Origin: Moniliella sp. 'wahieum'
Lineage: Eukaryota > Basidiomycota > Moniliellomycetes > Moniliellales > Moniliellaceae
Length of the DNA: 64,000 nucleotides
Reading direction: 5' to 3'
Assembly: GCA_003971905.1 (NCBI GenBank)
Contig: RSEE01000050.1
Span: 248,001-312,000 of the forward strand
Shown here piece after piece: positions 45,146 to 56,575 of the stretch (position 1 is the first letter of the stretch; each line of letters opens with the position of its first letter). Both the position numbers and the translations under genes were made by a program. The notes beneath the pieces were generated by a model that was not told the origin of the DNA, did not search any database, and worked only from the letters and a program-made list of their open reading frames with translations.

Positions 45146-45725
45146 CTAAGGGCTCGGATTGTGCGTGAGAGCTTGGGCAAGCATGACGGCATGGCAATCA
45201 GGTGCTTGCACACAAAAGTATCCTCCCGAATCGATGCGCGCGGCCTCCCTGGGGCCGGCTCCGACGAGTAGATACACCGCTGCTGTTCGGCGAAAGGACA
45301 GGGGCATGCTGATGGGTTCGGAACACAGGCAAGAGTATCGGGACAAAGGTAAGATGTGCATTTGGCTGTGAGCAAAGCACAATTGTCAGTCATACCATCC
45401 AAGCGTTATGATAGAATCACACTTTGGCGCCTCAACCGAGTCTGCGACGAATCGGGGCAGGCGTGGCCGACGAATCATCCGGAACAAACCATGCAGACCG
45501 AATAAGGAGGGGATGTAGCATAGATTCAAACGTACCTGCGTCAACGCGTTCGCGGAACCAAGATGGATCGCCGGACGTAGTGGGTTCCTTCTCAGCACCA
45601 CTGGGCCCACCATGCTGACCAAATATATGCTGGAAGAAACCCTGGGCCTGAACACTGCTCGCACAGAACACAAGTCCAAGTAGAACCCAGATGAAGATAG
45701 CCGCCGCACGGGGGGAGCGCGTCAT
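45146..45725 (-). CDS. LCL2: Long chronological lifespan protein 2
   Basis: A small secretory-pathway protein; in yeast it is implicated in ER-associated degradation. The ATG at 45725 starts a signal peptide (IFIWVLLGLVFCASSVQA) followed by the family block GFFQHIFGQHGG. A 170-nt intron (45535-45366) splices DA to AKCTSYLCPDTLACVPNP in phase. Then come SACPCPFAEQQRCIYS and, after a frame change near 45240, SGGYFCVQAPDCHAVMLAQAL to the stop at 45146. The Cys pattern (CxxYLCPDTLxCV, CPCP, C, CV, C) is diagnostic for LCL2, about 135 aa. Without the frame change the open frame would run on to 44956 with non-conserved sequence, so I prefer the shorter end. Confidence 0.85.
45366..45535 (-). other. 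Intron in LCL2
   Basis: 170 nt, GTACGT donor, GACTGAC branch sequence, CACAG acceptor. It is the longest well-supported intron in the window. Confidence 0.8.
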
Positions 45726-46408
45726 GGTGGTTGCCGCAATCGTGATGGTGGTGCCGGTACTGTGACCTCGCATCCGACATTTGCTCCTCGGCTTGGTGCC
45801 CCAAGATGACGTGGAATGATGACGTAATCGTTGCGCTAGGGAAATTGAATATTGACTGCTTAGCCGTTTCCCGTTGGTGCCCCACCAATTTCCAGTGGGC
45901 ATAGGCAAGTGCAGGTGAATGGTTCTACGCACTCTTTGGCACAGCCATCCGAGTTCCATTGAACGAGGCGGCAGCCGGCCATTGCCTCAACGTTCAACTG
46001 GCTGGACGATGATAGACGATGTTAACCCATTTGTGTGAAAGCGCTAGGCAAGTCCAAATTCTGGCTACCGTATATCTGGTGTAGCTCGGTACTACTAGTA
46101 GTATGTAGTCCACACTCAGAGACGCTCGCCATCAACACTCGACAAAACAAAAGAATAAAAGAGAAGGTATCCCAATAAGTAGACAACCAGTATCTATGCC
46201 AGCCTTGCACCTCTACAACATCCAGGAGTTCACTAAAATATGGGACTACGGTCAAGTGAACGGCCATTGTGTCGCAAGTTGTGGCAGAACTCCATATGAA
46301 AAAAGACAAAACAAGTTCAGGTATTGAAATACGCGACAAGCCGCGGCATTACGCGGGCGTCCCATCTCCGTCCAGGAGGAAGGAGCCATCGACTCGTCTG
46401 CCTGCGTC
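45726..46408. other. Intergenic region
   Basis: Between LCL2 and SWI3, both on the minus strand; it holds the LCL2 promoter. No gene recognised. Confidence 0.5.
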
Positions 46409-49400
46409 TCATCGGCCTGGGTCGTCCTGCGTCTCGTCGGCCTGCGTTGCGTCAGGTTCCAATTGACCGTCAGCCTGTGACGCCTCCTGTGTCGCTGGAT
46501 CATCCTCGAAGTCCTCATCTTCTGCATCGTCGGGAGAAGAAGACGAGTCAGAGTGAGGGGGGTGTCAACTGTACAGAAGGTCCGTTCTGTGGAGATTCGC
46601 TCTCGAGTTGCGTCTGGGTCTGCGATTCGGGCTCCACTCCAGGTTCCGCGTCGTTTGCAAGCTCACGCCCCAACTGGGGCTGTGGCGAGGGAGCAGACTG
46701 GCCAGGTGGCGCCAAGGCAGGCGAGGACAAGCGGGGGCGCTTGGGCTTGCTGATGGTGTCGTTCAACCATACTAGCTAGCTGCAACACTTGCGACTGAGC
46801 CGCGAGCCGTTCCGCATACAGCTCAGATCGTCTCTTGGCCAGCTGCTGCCGCTTTTCTCCCAAGCGGGCCTCATACGCTTCAAAGTCATTGAGGTAGGTG
46901 TCGAAAGCGCTCCGTGTGCGCCTCCACCACATCCCTCAAGTTCTCCCGTGCCCGCAATTCTTCGGGCGTGAGGCGAACGTACATATTGACCCACTGCTCC
47001 GCTGCCTTGTCGTCCAAGGAGGCACATGAATCATTTTCCTTGTTGACTCCGTTTGCCTGTAGAGATGCCTCGTTTTGCTTTTCGGGCGATTTGGGCGCCG
47101 ATACACCAGGTTTCAATGAACCTTTTTCACCGACAGGCACACTGCGGCTAGGGCCATCTTCCCCCACGGATGAAGCTGGCTCTGCGCCGTCTTTGGTGGA
47201 AGCAGTTTGGAAGTAATACTCTGAGGCAAGATGACCAGCCGGCCCTGACTCGGGCTTGTCCACGGTACTTTCATCTTCAGTTTGGCTCGGTTGAGCGGGC
47301 TCCTTACCATGCTCTTGCTTATTTTCTGGATCGCCTCCAGATGTGTCTTCGCCAGAGCCGCCTTCTTCTCCTTTGGAGGGACCCGTTTCCACATCCTTAG
47401 GCTCATCTTGGACTGACCACCGGCCTGGGCTTCAGCAGTGCTTTCTTCCGGGCCGTTGGTTCGGAGCTGGTTTTGGCTTGTTCCTTCTTCTGGGCAAGAG
47501 CATGGGCCTTGGCCTTGGCTTCCATCTGCTCAGCCCGTTGTTCCGTTCCTTGGTGATAATTTCTCCAGCGCAACAAGGGCACGCCCAGTAGCATGCTGCA
47601 CCACGTCCGATGGAACCAAAGAGGATAAGACGGCCAAGACGGACAACACAGGGTTGTCCGTATTGTTGAAAGGAGCAGCAAACCGGCCTTGTCCGGTCAA
47701 CTCATATGGGCCCAGCACGGGGTGGCGTGATGCTGCGCCCGATTCAGTTTCTCCCGTTTTATTAGGTTCCATCTCGTTCAAAAACTGATCCTCCAACGGC
47801 ATCTTCAAGAACTTGAGCGCGCATTCTTGAGGCGAACGAGTACCCACCGTATTGGACACTGCGTCCCAATTAATGCCATGTGTACGCACAGCACGAAGGA
47901 GGAACACGTTTCCATCTCCGACCAATCATCCGAGGCTGAGGAGCCCGCCAAAGAGACGTGTGTGCCTTCCTGTGGATTAAAGGGGTCGAATTCGGTTCGA
48001 AGCAGATCGCCCACCCCACAGAGGAAGGAAAACGACCTGCCTCGTAGCACAGAGTGCACCACGAGCTTCCTTCCTCCTCCTTCGAGGGGTGCAGTAGCAT
48101 ATACCGTGTTCGGGTACAATCTACCCCGCACGTATCGCAAGTGAACCGCACCATAGGGCGAACAGGCGGTGCAATGTCCCTGTTCTGGGGGCAACCTTTT
48201 CCGGCGCAGCAGTCAGGGACAGATCCAGCCCCTTGGCAAACGACTCGATGTCCACTCGGGTTCGTGCGGTGTGGGGACGGCGCGCCGCCTGGAATGGGGC
48301 AGCTTGGCGGGACCCAGCCCACGATCCACATCCACCGTGATACGGAAGTGGTCGACAAAGGGGGGGGCCTAATCGTTGTGGCCGCGAGTCGGGCAGAGCT
48401 GATGGTTGATCACGCCCATTGGTCCAAGAATTTATGGATCCGCAGGAGAGTGCACACGTCCCCACGCAAGTTCCGACGGCAAGCGGTAAACGTAAGGTAT
48501 TCCGATGGGTTAAGGCGGTACGTGCACACCATAAAGTCACGGTACTGCTTGTACACCCGCTCGTCTTGCTTCGGTTTTGACCTGTGAAGAATTCCGGGAA
48601 AGAACGTCTCTCAATGGGGTGGATGCGCTGCAAAGAAAACCAGGCAGCCTGGACAGGCAAAACGAACTCCTCCCCGGGAGGGCGGATGACCTCGGTACCT
48701 TCAGGGAGGGGAATATCCTGCGTATCTCCATGGCGGAATATCCTGCGTATCTCCAGTGACGGGAATATTCTGCGTATCTCCAGTGGTGGGGAATATCCTG
48801 CGTATCTCAGCAGTGCTGGGAATGTCCTGTGTGCTCTTGGTGGGATGTAGGGGGGGCGGACGTAGGGAGAGTTGATGAAGGCAAAGGGTGTGCGGGTGGG
48901 GTGCCACTTGCACTTTCTGGCATAGGCGTTGGCTCCATCTCCAGGCGCACCTTTTTGATACTTGCTCCCTCTGGCGTGTCGAGCTCATCAGGCAAACGGC
49001 GCTTGGTACCCTGGGCAGCAGCATCGGAAACACTTAGCTCCGCATGGGGGTCGGCGGCAGAAGAAGCAGGAGGAAGGTCGAAGTCCTCTTCGTCCAAGAT
49101 TTCGTTGTACAATGCACTCTTCTCAAGCCATGCCGAACTTGTCTCACGCCCTCGCATAGGTTGGACACGGGGAGGCACTTCCCCTGAGGAGGGGCCAAAT
49201 CGGTCCTGTTGATCACCCAGCGATCATACGAGCCGGGCCCCGCCCGTAAAAATGCAACAGTGCTTTGGGCCCATCGACCACCACAGTGCGGTATGCCTGG
49301 TGGCCTTCAATTTTCTCTTCTCCAGGAATCGTGTCTCTTAAGATGTGGGTGGCCGAGGCACGGTCCGTCGTCCAGTCAACTAGCAAAGCAGAAGTAGTAT

Positions 49401-50075
49401 GGAGGTCAGCCCCACCAAACAGTACAAAGGGGTTAGAGGGAAGCAGTGCGTACGCTCAAGAAAGTCAGACCAGCTCTTGGCCTGCGCCTTCTTTTCCTCA
49501 GGCCATTCGGGTGGGACAAAGACTGAGATGGAGGGGAGAATGCCCTGGGCTTTGAGCTGGGCGCGTGCGGTGGCCAAGACGGAGGCGTAGAAGGGCGGCG
49601 AGCAGGTTCCAGGATGTCCTCTCCGGTTGAAGGGACGAAGCGGGCATACTGCCGGAGGACAGAGAGAAGCAGGGCGTGTAGGGCCTGCTCTGAGCGCGCG
49701 TCGGGCGGCAGTCGGAAGCACCAAGCCGGTAGGCGGGTGGGTGGCGTGCAGCAGACTCAGACGCGTCGGGGTTGGCGGGGCGCGGAGCATCCATGCCGAG
49801 CACATGCTCCTGGAAGAGCTGGATCTGGTACAGCACTCCGGCCAGGTCAGCGCCAGTGAGGCGGCCGGTGGGCGTAGGTGCGGCGCCATCGACGCTGCCG
49901 AGCTCGGCTGCGAGGGGGGCGGAGAGGACTTCGAGGCGGCGGTGCCACTCGGTGTCGTAGAGTGGTCTGGGTCGGGCGCGCCCGTCACACGCAGTGCGGG
50001 CAGCAGCAGCGGCGGTGTTGTGGCCATCGGCGGCGGGGCGGCGTCAGCGTCAGCCGCACTGGGGTCGCTTGCCAT
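46409..50075 (-). CDS. SWI3/RSC8 (SMARCC) chromatin-remodelling core subunit
   Basis: Scaffold subunit of SWI/SNF or RSC. From the likely ATG at 50075 ([13 protein letters not shown]) a Pro/Ala-rich N-terminus leads to the SMARCC-type module with [36 protein letters not shown] and [11 protein letters not shown] nuclear-type basic stretch ([10 protein letters not shown]) and a minisatellite-encoded segment follow. The SWIRM domain begins [18 protein letters not shown] and includes [14 protein letters not shown]-type zinc finger ([15 protein letters not shown]...[12 protein letters not shown]) comes next. The SANT domain is about 47790-47900 ([20 protein letters not shown]). The C-terminus has a long coiled coil ([20 protein letters not shown] and onward, about 46790-46905) and an acidic, repeat-like TQADETQ tail ending at 46409. 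Domain order matches the SMARCC family. Many frame changes; one sits in a six-G run at 46557-46562. Whether it is the SWI/SNF or the RSC version cannot be told. Confidence 0.85.
48709..48836 (-). repeat. 26-30 base minisatellite inside SWI3/RSC8
   Basis: Five imperfect units of a GGAATATCCTGCGTATCTCC core, separated by variable short spacers. It lies between the N-terminal module and the SWIRM domain and would encode a GDTQ(D/N)IP-like repeat. Confidence 0.85.
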
Positions 50076-51784
<1,709 letters not shown>

Positions 51785-52031
51785 GGTGTACAGTTGTGGC
51801 GGCGGTGACAGGAAGGAGAATGGAAAGGGGAAGAGCGGGAGGACAGAATGGGTCACATGATGCCCTGAGGCCACAGGTTTCATCGATCATGCATGGGCCT
51901 CCAAATTTTTTTCGTTGGCTGGGGCTAAGCAGTTACATCAGCTGCGTCATTCCGCCTACCCTTCCGCCGCTGCACGCACCTTGCTTTATATTGGGCAGCT
52001 AGCTGATGGCAGGCTGACCCGGCGAGTACCA

Positions 52032-52268
52032 ATGGCCGCGCGGGACGCCGACCCAGCCGGGTCTGGTAGCCGCCACGCTTCACCCCATCACCAAGCCAGC
52101 CAGCCGCTGCAGCAGCACATATTCATCGCCATCATCCACCTACTGGGCCCGCTGGTCTACATTTCCACCCTCCAACTGCTTGCGGGTCCTGCGGTTCCTC
52201 TCCGGGAATCATACGAACAGGCCATGGCTCGCGCCAAGCGGGAAGCCAAGAGCTTATGGCCGTGCTGA
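52032..52268 (+). CDS. Small putative single-pass membrane protein
   Basis: A 78-aa open frame that I do not recognise. The ATG at 52032 starts MAARDADPAGSGSRHASP, a short hydrophilic arm. One clear hydrophobic helix follows (IFIAIIHLLGPLVYISTLQLL), and then a charged, helical tail (LRESYEQAMARAKREAKSL). This organisation (short arm, one helix, amphipathic basic tail) is common in small subunits of ER or mitochondrial membrane complexes. The frame extends further upstream to 51915, but ATG 52032 fits better because the upstream stretch is likely promoter. It is divergent from MAP2, with about 250 bases between starts. It could also be a chance ORF. Confidence 0.4.
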   Translation: MAARDADPAGSGSRHASPHHQASQPLQQHIFIAIIHLLGPLVYISTLQLLAGPAVPLRESYEQAMARAKREAKSLWPC

Positions 52269-52919
52269 AGTGAACTAACGTTGTGTTGTCTAGTGACGCA
52301 ACTACTTCACGCAACGATGTACCCGTTTGTTGTATTTATCTCACCCCAGCCACAAACCCAGTCCCACCCTGGTGCACCAACTCGCATGGCCGTCTTGTCA
52401 CAGCACGAAGGGCTGGAAGTGCAAGGCTTGCCACTCTATTGGAGCATTCGTACTGTCTCGTTCCCAGGGTAGGGAGCTGCCTCCCTGCCTACAACGGAAG
52501 CAAAAGCAACGCGACCACATTGACGATTGTCCCTTCTCTCCTCGGAGGGGTGCCTGCTGTTGACCAGTGGCCCAGTTTGATCCTAGCAGGAAGGTGTACC
52601 TTGCATGGTGGCTTTGGGCCTCGACGAACGATGCGAAGTTTCAAAGAGTGTGGATCAAAGTGATCCTCAGGCCTCAAGCCTCAGACCATTGCGTCTCTGG
52701 TTCGTTCCGCCTCGAGGCATAGCACCGGGGTTCATCGCGTACGTACCCCCCCAGTCGGTACCAGTTGATGTGCTCTTTCTCGCTGTGGAACTGGATGCAC
52801 TGCCTCTCCTTCCCGTGAACGGGCCAGATGAAGAAAGAGTGGAGGAACCCCCGTGGCCTACGTACAATTTCCCCTTCATCTCAATCAGCGCCCATACCCC
52901 CTGTTTCTTCACCGGGACC

Positions 52920-52970
52920 CTTCAGCTTCAAGCTTCGAGCTTCAAGCTTCACCAGCTTCACCTTCGCCCC
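52920..52970. repeat. CAAGCTTC/GAGCTTC short tandem copies
   Basis: CTTCAAGCTTCGAGCTTCAAGC and following ACCAGCTTCACC copies. AAGCTT palindromes recur; the same unit occurs at 62522-62547. Confidence 0.7.
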
Positions 52971-53204
52971 TGATCGATGATCTGAGCGCCCTGAGCGCCC
53001 TGAGCGGGAGATGCTAGCACAGCCCTTCGGGTGCATCAGGCTTAGTAGCGCTGGACGTGCTCCCCATGATTAATGGGATAAGTTAACACAATCTAGTTGT
53101 TACGGGGCCGTTCCTGGGAACGTGGCGCAGCGCGACAGAATCAGGTACAGGACAGTGAATGTCCGTGTCATGGAACAGGGTCGCGAGCAACTGGCCATTT
53201 TCAG

Positions 53205-53212
53205 CCAAAAAA
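53205..53212 (-). terminator. Pol III T-run terminator
   Basis: Six consecutive T on the minus strand one base after the end of the tRNA-Thr acceptor stem. Confidence 0.7.
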
Positions 53213-53213
53213 T

Positions 53214-53294
53214 GCCTCTTGGCCGAATCGAACGACCGATCTTCTCATATACCAGGTTTACTAGTGAGATGCTTTACCACTGAGCCAAAGAGGC
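53214..53294 (-). tRNA. tRNA-Thr(AGU) with a short intron
   Basis: On the minus strand a full cloverleaf can be drawn. The acceptor stem is GCCTCTT/AAGAGGC (7 perfect pairs) and the D arm GGCTCAGTGGTAAAGC. The anticodon stem is TCTCA/TGAGA with loop CTAGTA-A, giving anticodon AGT. The T arm is GGTCG-TTCGATT-CGGCC. A short insertion of about 9-10 nt (AACCTGGTAT) sits one base 3' of the anticodon, the canonical place for nuclear tRNA introns. The 81-nt gene is followed directly by a run of six T on the minus strand, a Pol III terminator. Confidence 0.88.
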
Positions 53295-53722
53295 CTGGAT
53301 GTCCAGGCTATATTTTGACTCACTCAGTCTACGTTGAGCGGATAACGACTTGGAAACGCGTGCAAACAAAGCGTGTATTTGGTGTGGCCCAAGTCTTCGA
53401 GCATATCTGAAAGAGACAGGAGACAGGGCAGGGAGATGGAGATTGAGCAAACTGGAGGCGGTGCAGCCTGCCAAGGAAGAAACCCTTCCAGCTTCCGCCC
53501 CGATAATCAGCGAGCGCACGTCACCGGTGAGGTCACTGTTGAAGTTCAACGTTCAACCTGAGAGCCGTGCGGGGGAACCATAGCACTATTCTGCACATCC
53601 CCGTGGCGCATGCACGGCGCAATATGCATCGAGGATCGACTATCGATGATCGATGGCGCTCGCAAGGGCTCAGGCGCTCAGGCATGCTCGGGCGGGACGA
53701 GGCGCCTATTAGCATCCTGGGG

Positions 53723-53755
53723 CTACCGGTTACCGGTTACATTTTACCGGTTACC
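53723..53755. repeat. TACCGGT tandem copies
   Basis: Two adjacent TACCGGT units and a third after a short T-rich gap, each containing the ACCGGT palindrome. Confidence 0.75.
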
Positions 53756-54594
53756 CGTTGCATGGTATTGTGCCTGGAGCAGCGATGATCGATCGATGAA
53801 GGTGCTCGTTTGAAAGTTGTAATTGGCACGCGCTTCGTACAACGATCGGGTTCCAATGGCTATCTGTGGGCACAAGTTGTTGTGCCTGATACGTGAGCGG
53901 TGCCCCACCCGCTAAGCCATGCGACGGGCTTGGCGTGCACGATGCGGAGCTTGGCGTCCAGGATGCGGAGCACGGCGTGGATAAATTCAGCGCGACAGTA
54001 CTGAGTTACTGAGCAAGAGCCAGGTGCATGTACCGCCACCGCCACCGCCATCTCAACAGAAGAGACAGCTGCATGCTTTTGATGACGATATGATAATAGA
54101 GCGATCACACTGATCTCGTAGGTCTCTCAGTGAAGAAGAGAGAGAATGGACGCCGCGCGAGCACCCCTAAAACAACCCGATAGTCCATCGGGAAACAAAC
54201 GTCGCTCTCATTATAACGTTTCTGCTTACCCACACTCTCTCTTGACAGATGCGCTGACAGAGGCCACACAGGGCCGATGCGTTGAGAGTATTGATAGAGT
54301 GGCAAAATGGATGGCAGCACAGGCATTGCTGACAGGGATGATGATGATTGATGGAAGCAGGATGGTGTTACCGAGGAAGGAGTACGAGAGGGCAAGAGAG
54401 TTATTGTACTCCGCAGCACTGCTAATGTATACGTACTTTAGAGTACCCGCAAAAAGCACATAGTGATTCTAAACATTACCATCTTTTTTGCGGTACGCCA
54501 GACTACGCCACACCAAAACACAGAAGAAAGAAGGTACCCCAACCCCGGCCGAGGGTCTCATCGTCTTGAACAGAAGTGTGTGTGGCATGCGAGC

Positions 54595-54604
54595 CTATAT
54601 ATAG
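54595..54604 (+). promoter_or_regulatory. TATA box before the 54724 gene
   Basis: CTATATATAG about 120 bases before the ATG, followed by a pyrimidine-rich leader. Confidence 0.5.
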
Positions 54605-54723
54605 AGAGAGAACGTACCGAAGCACTTGCCCAATTCCCTGTCTCCCTCTATCACCCCCACACCATTTCACTCACTTTATAGCACACCGCATTCCCTGCCC
54701 ACCTCCCCCCCAGTACTTTTTCA

Positions 54724-55599
54724 ATGTCCAAGGAAAAGGTCGCCAACTTTCTCCCCGTCGCCATTCCTCAGCAATGCGCGCGTTGTATGGACCCCAAGTG
54801 GGCGTACGGCTACCCGATGGTTTACTCCTCCGCCCTCGCGCTGCACGACGTGGACGAAGTCGCGTTTCATGACTTTCTTGAGCACCTCAACAGGGCCACG
54901 CTCGGGTCCCAATTTCTGGAAATGGTTGAAGTTGCGGGGGCCGTAGTCAGCCTCGTGCCCATCGAGCTGGTGCAACTGGTAGGTGCGTCCATGGCTCTGT
55001 CGGCCATTATGCTTCGTTCGGCCAAAAGCAAAGTGAGCACCCACTTTTACCTCAAACGCATCAACCAAACGTTGTTTTACCCTCGCGGATTGAAGGCCAC
55101 GATTCTTTCGACCAAAAAACTCCTTCTCCTCCTCCAACAGCAGGGGGGAACCCAAGCGGCACCGGATAAAGACTCGCTTTTCCTTCGTCTCCCAGATTCA
55201 CCTCCACTTGAGTCGGTATCGTTCGAAAGTGACCCAAGAGAGCCGATTTTCGAAGGCCGTTGTTCCGCGCTCGGAGGCAAAGTTGCGCCCCTCGAGTACT
55301 TCCCCAATGCTGAAGCAATGGGGCAAAGGCGCGGGGTTTTCAAGGAGTGGAACCAGCGGAGGGCGAATACGCGTGTCAAAGAAGAAGACGAGGCACGCGA
55401 GAAGGAGTGGAAGGCGGCTGTCAAGCGCAAGGCGATTCTTGACAAGGCCATCAGCGAGACTGCAACCAAGGGGAAGCGTCCTCTTGGCTTCACCCTCGCC
55501 GCTCGGTTCCGAGGCAACAGCGTAAGACCCAGAAAGCGCTGGACTGGTGTTTCCGCCAAGACCAGAAGGCTGCTCAGAGAATTGGCTGGATCGTTGTGA
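54724..55599 (+). CDS. Conserved-type fungal protein of unknown function, 291 aa
   Basis: One uninterrupted frame with a clear promoter. After MSKEKVANFLPVAIPQQC the protein has AYGYPMVYSSALALHDVDE and FLEHLNRATLGSQFLEMVEV. A hydrophobic stretch follows (AGAVVSLVPIELVQLVGASMALSAI, about residues 75-100). This 'short-chain start, FxxxLN, AGxxVxxVP...VG' layout recalls a fungus-specific group of uncharacterised proteins. The middle has a basic region with LLLLLQQQ, and the end is a highly basic, helical segment (KEEDEAREKEWKAAVKRKA and RPRKRWTGVSAKTRRLLREL). No signal peptide. Function unknown; a membrane-associated role is possible. Like the 26632 hydrolase, it has no frame break. Confidence 0.75.
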   Translation: MSKEKVANFLPVAIPQQCARCMDPKWAYGYPMVYSSALALHDVDEVAFHDFLEHLNRATLGSQFLEMVEVAGAVVSLVPIELVQLVGASMALSAIMLRSAKSKVSTHFYLKRINQTLFYPRGLKATILSTKKLLLLLQQQGGTQAAPDKDSLFLRLPDSPPLESVSFESDPREPIFEGRCSALGGKVAPLEYFPNAEAMGQRRGVFKEWNQRRANTRVKEEDEAREKEWKAAVKRKAILDKAISETATKGKRPLGFTLAARFRGNSVRPRKRWTGVSAKTRRLLRELAGSL

Positions 55600-56575
55600 C
55601 GGAACGGTAAATGCGGTATAGTGGCTGTCGTTTTGGTTGGCTGCTCTCGCTTCCTTTTCAAACCTTCTCTCTATCTTTCGAGCGTCTTTCGAGCGTCTTT
55701 CGAGCGTCTTTCGAGCGTCTCTTTCTTTGTGCCTGTTCTGTTCGTCCGCTTGTGGTTCCATTTCGATTACCCTTTACTGCTTCCTCTTCCTCGCGATGAA
55801 CGACGGTTACTTCCCTCCATTTCTCTCGACTGAGGTCTCCTTCACCTTATCCCTCGACCTGCAACAGTGAATGCCAGTTGTGATTGTTTGCGACCGCTTG
55901 AGGATGGAAATATCCTCGAGATGATGCTACGAACCCAACCCTTGTGATGACTGCCACTTTCGTCTCCTTTGTGACTCAATCTCCTTCGGGTGGGTCATGA
56001 TTACTGCCCCAGAAATGCGACGCAGTGAGGGGGATTCCTCTCTGTGTTGGTTCTGGGTTACAGTCTCACCTTCTCCCCCTACTACACACCAACTACCCAC
56101 TTCTCGTTTCAACCACAGTGACGTTGACGACTGCTGTGCCTCCATCTTGGCTGACCATCGCCTCCTACTACGGGCCAGTGAACCTACATGGATGGTTGCA
56201 CGGTGCACGTAACGAATGAACGAACGAACGGACGAACGAGTGGCGTACGCCACAACCTCGGCAGGACTCCCGGAGCATGTATGCATGGATCTATAGACTT
56301 GTCAACCCGCACAGCGACAGGGCAAGCTTCAGCTGGACACGGTCGACCACGCTGGGGTTGGAACAGAGAAATCGTTCAGGCTTCCCTCCTCGCGAGGAGA
56401 GAGAGAGAGAGACAGCAAACCGAGAGGGGGGTAAAGAGCGTCCAGCAAAGCAGAAAGTGAAAGTCCAGAGTTATATAGTAGAGCGGGGGGCGGGGCGGGG
56501 GAACAGGAAAGGGGGGAAAGGGAGGAAAAGAGGGACAGGGGGCGGTCAACGTTCCAGCTGCCATCAACGTGAACC
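55600..56575. other. Intergenic region
   Basis: 3' flanks of two converging genes. It holds the 11-base tandem repeat at 55674, a GAAC repeat at about 56212-56238 and a GAGA run near 56398. No gene recognised. Confidence 0.5.
55674..55717 (+). repeat. 11-base tandem repeat, four copies
   Basis: Four perfect copies of TCTTTCGAGCG directly head to tail, about 75 bases after the stop of the 54724 gene, probably in its 3' UTR. Confidence 0.9.

Larger units (their letters stand above)
52269..53213. other. Intergenic region with simple repeats
   Basis: No gene recognised. It contains TTCAAGCTTCGAGCTTCAAGC-type copies at 52920-52970 and GAGCGCCCT copies at 52982-53008. A TGTTACGGGG decamer lies at 53098-53107. 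The strip 53195-53213 supplies the T-run terminator of the tRNA. Confidence 0.5.
53295..54723. other. Intergenic region
   Basis: No gene recognised. It contains a TCACCGGTGA palindrome (53521-53530), TACCGGT copies (53723-53755), GATCGAT copies near 53785, and a TATA box before the next gene. An open frame at 54146-54463 (+) has no recognisable motif. Confidence 0.5.
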
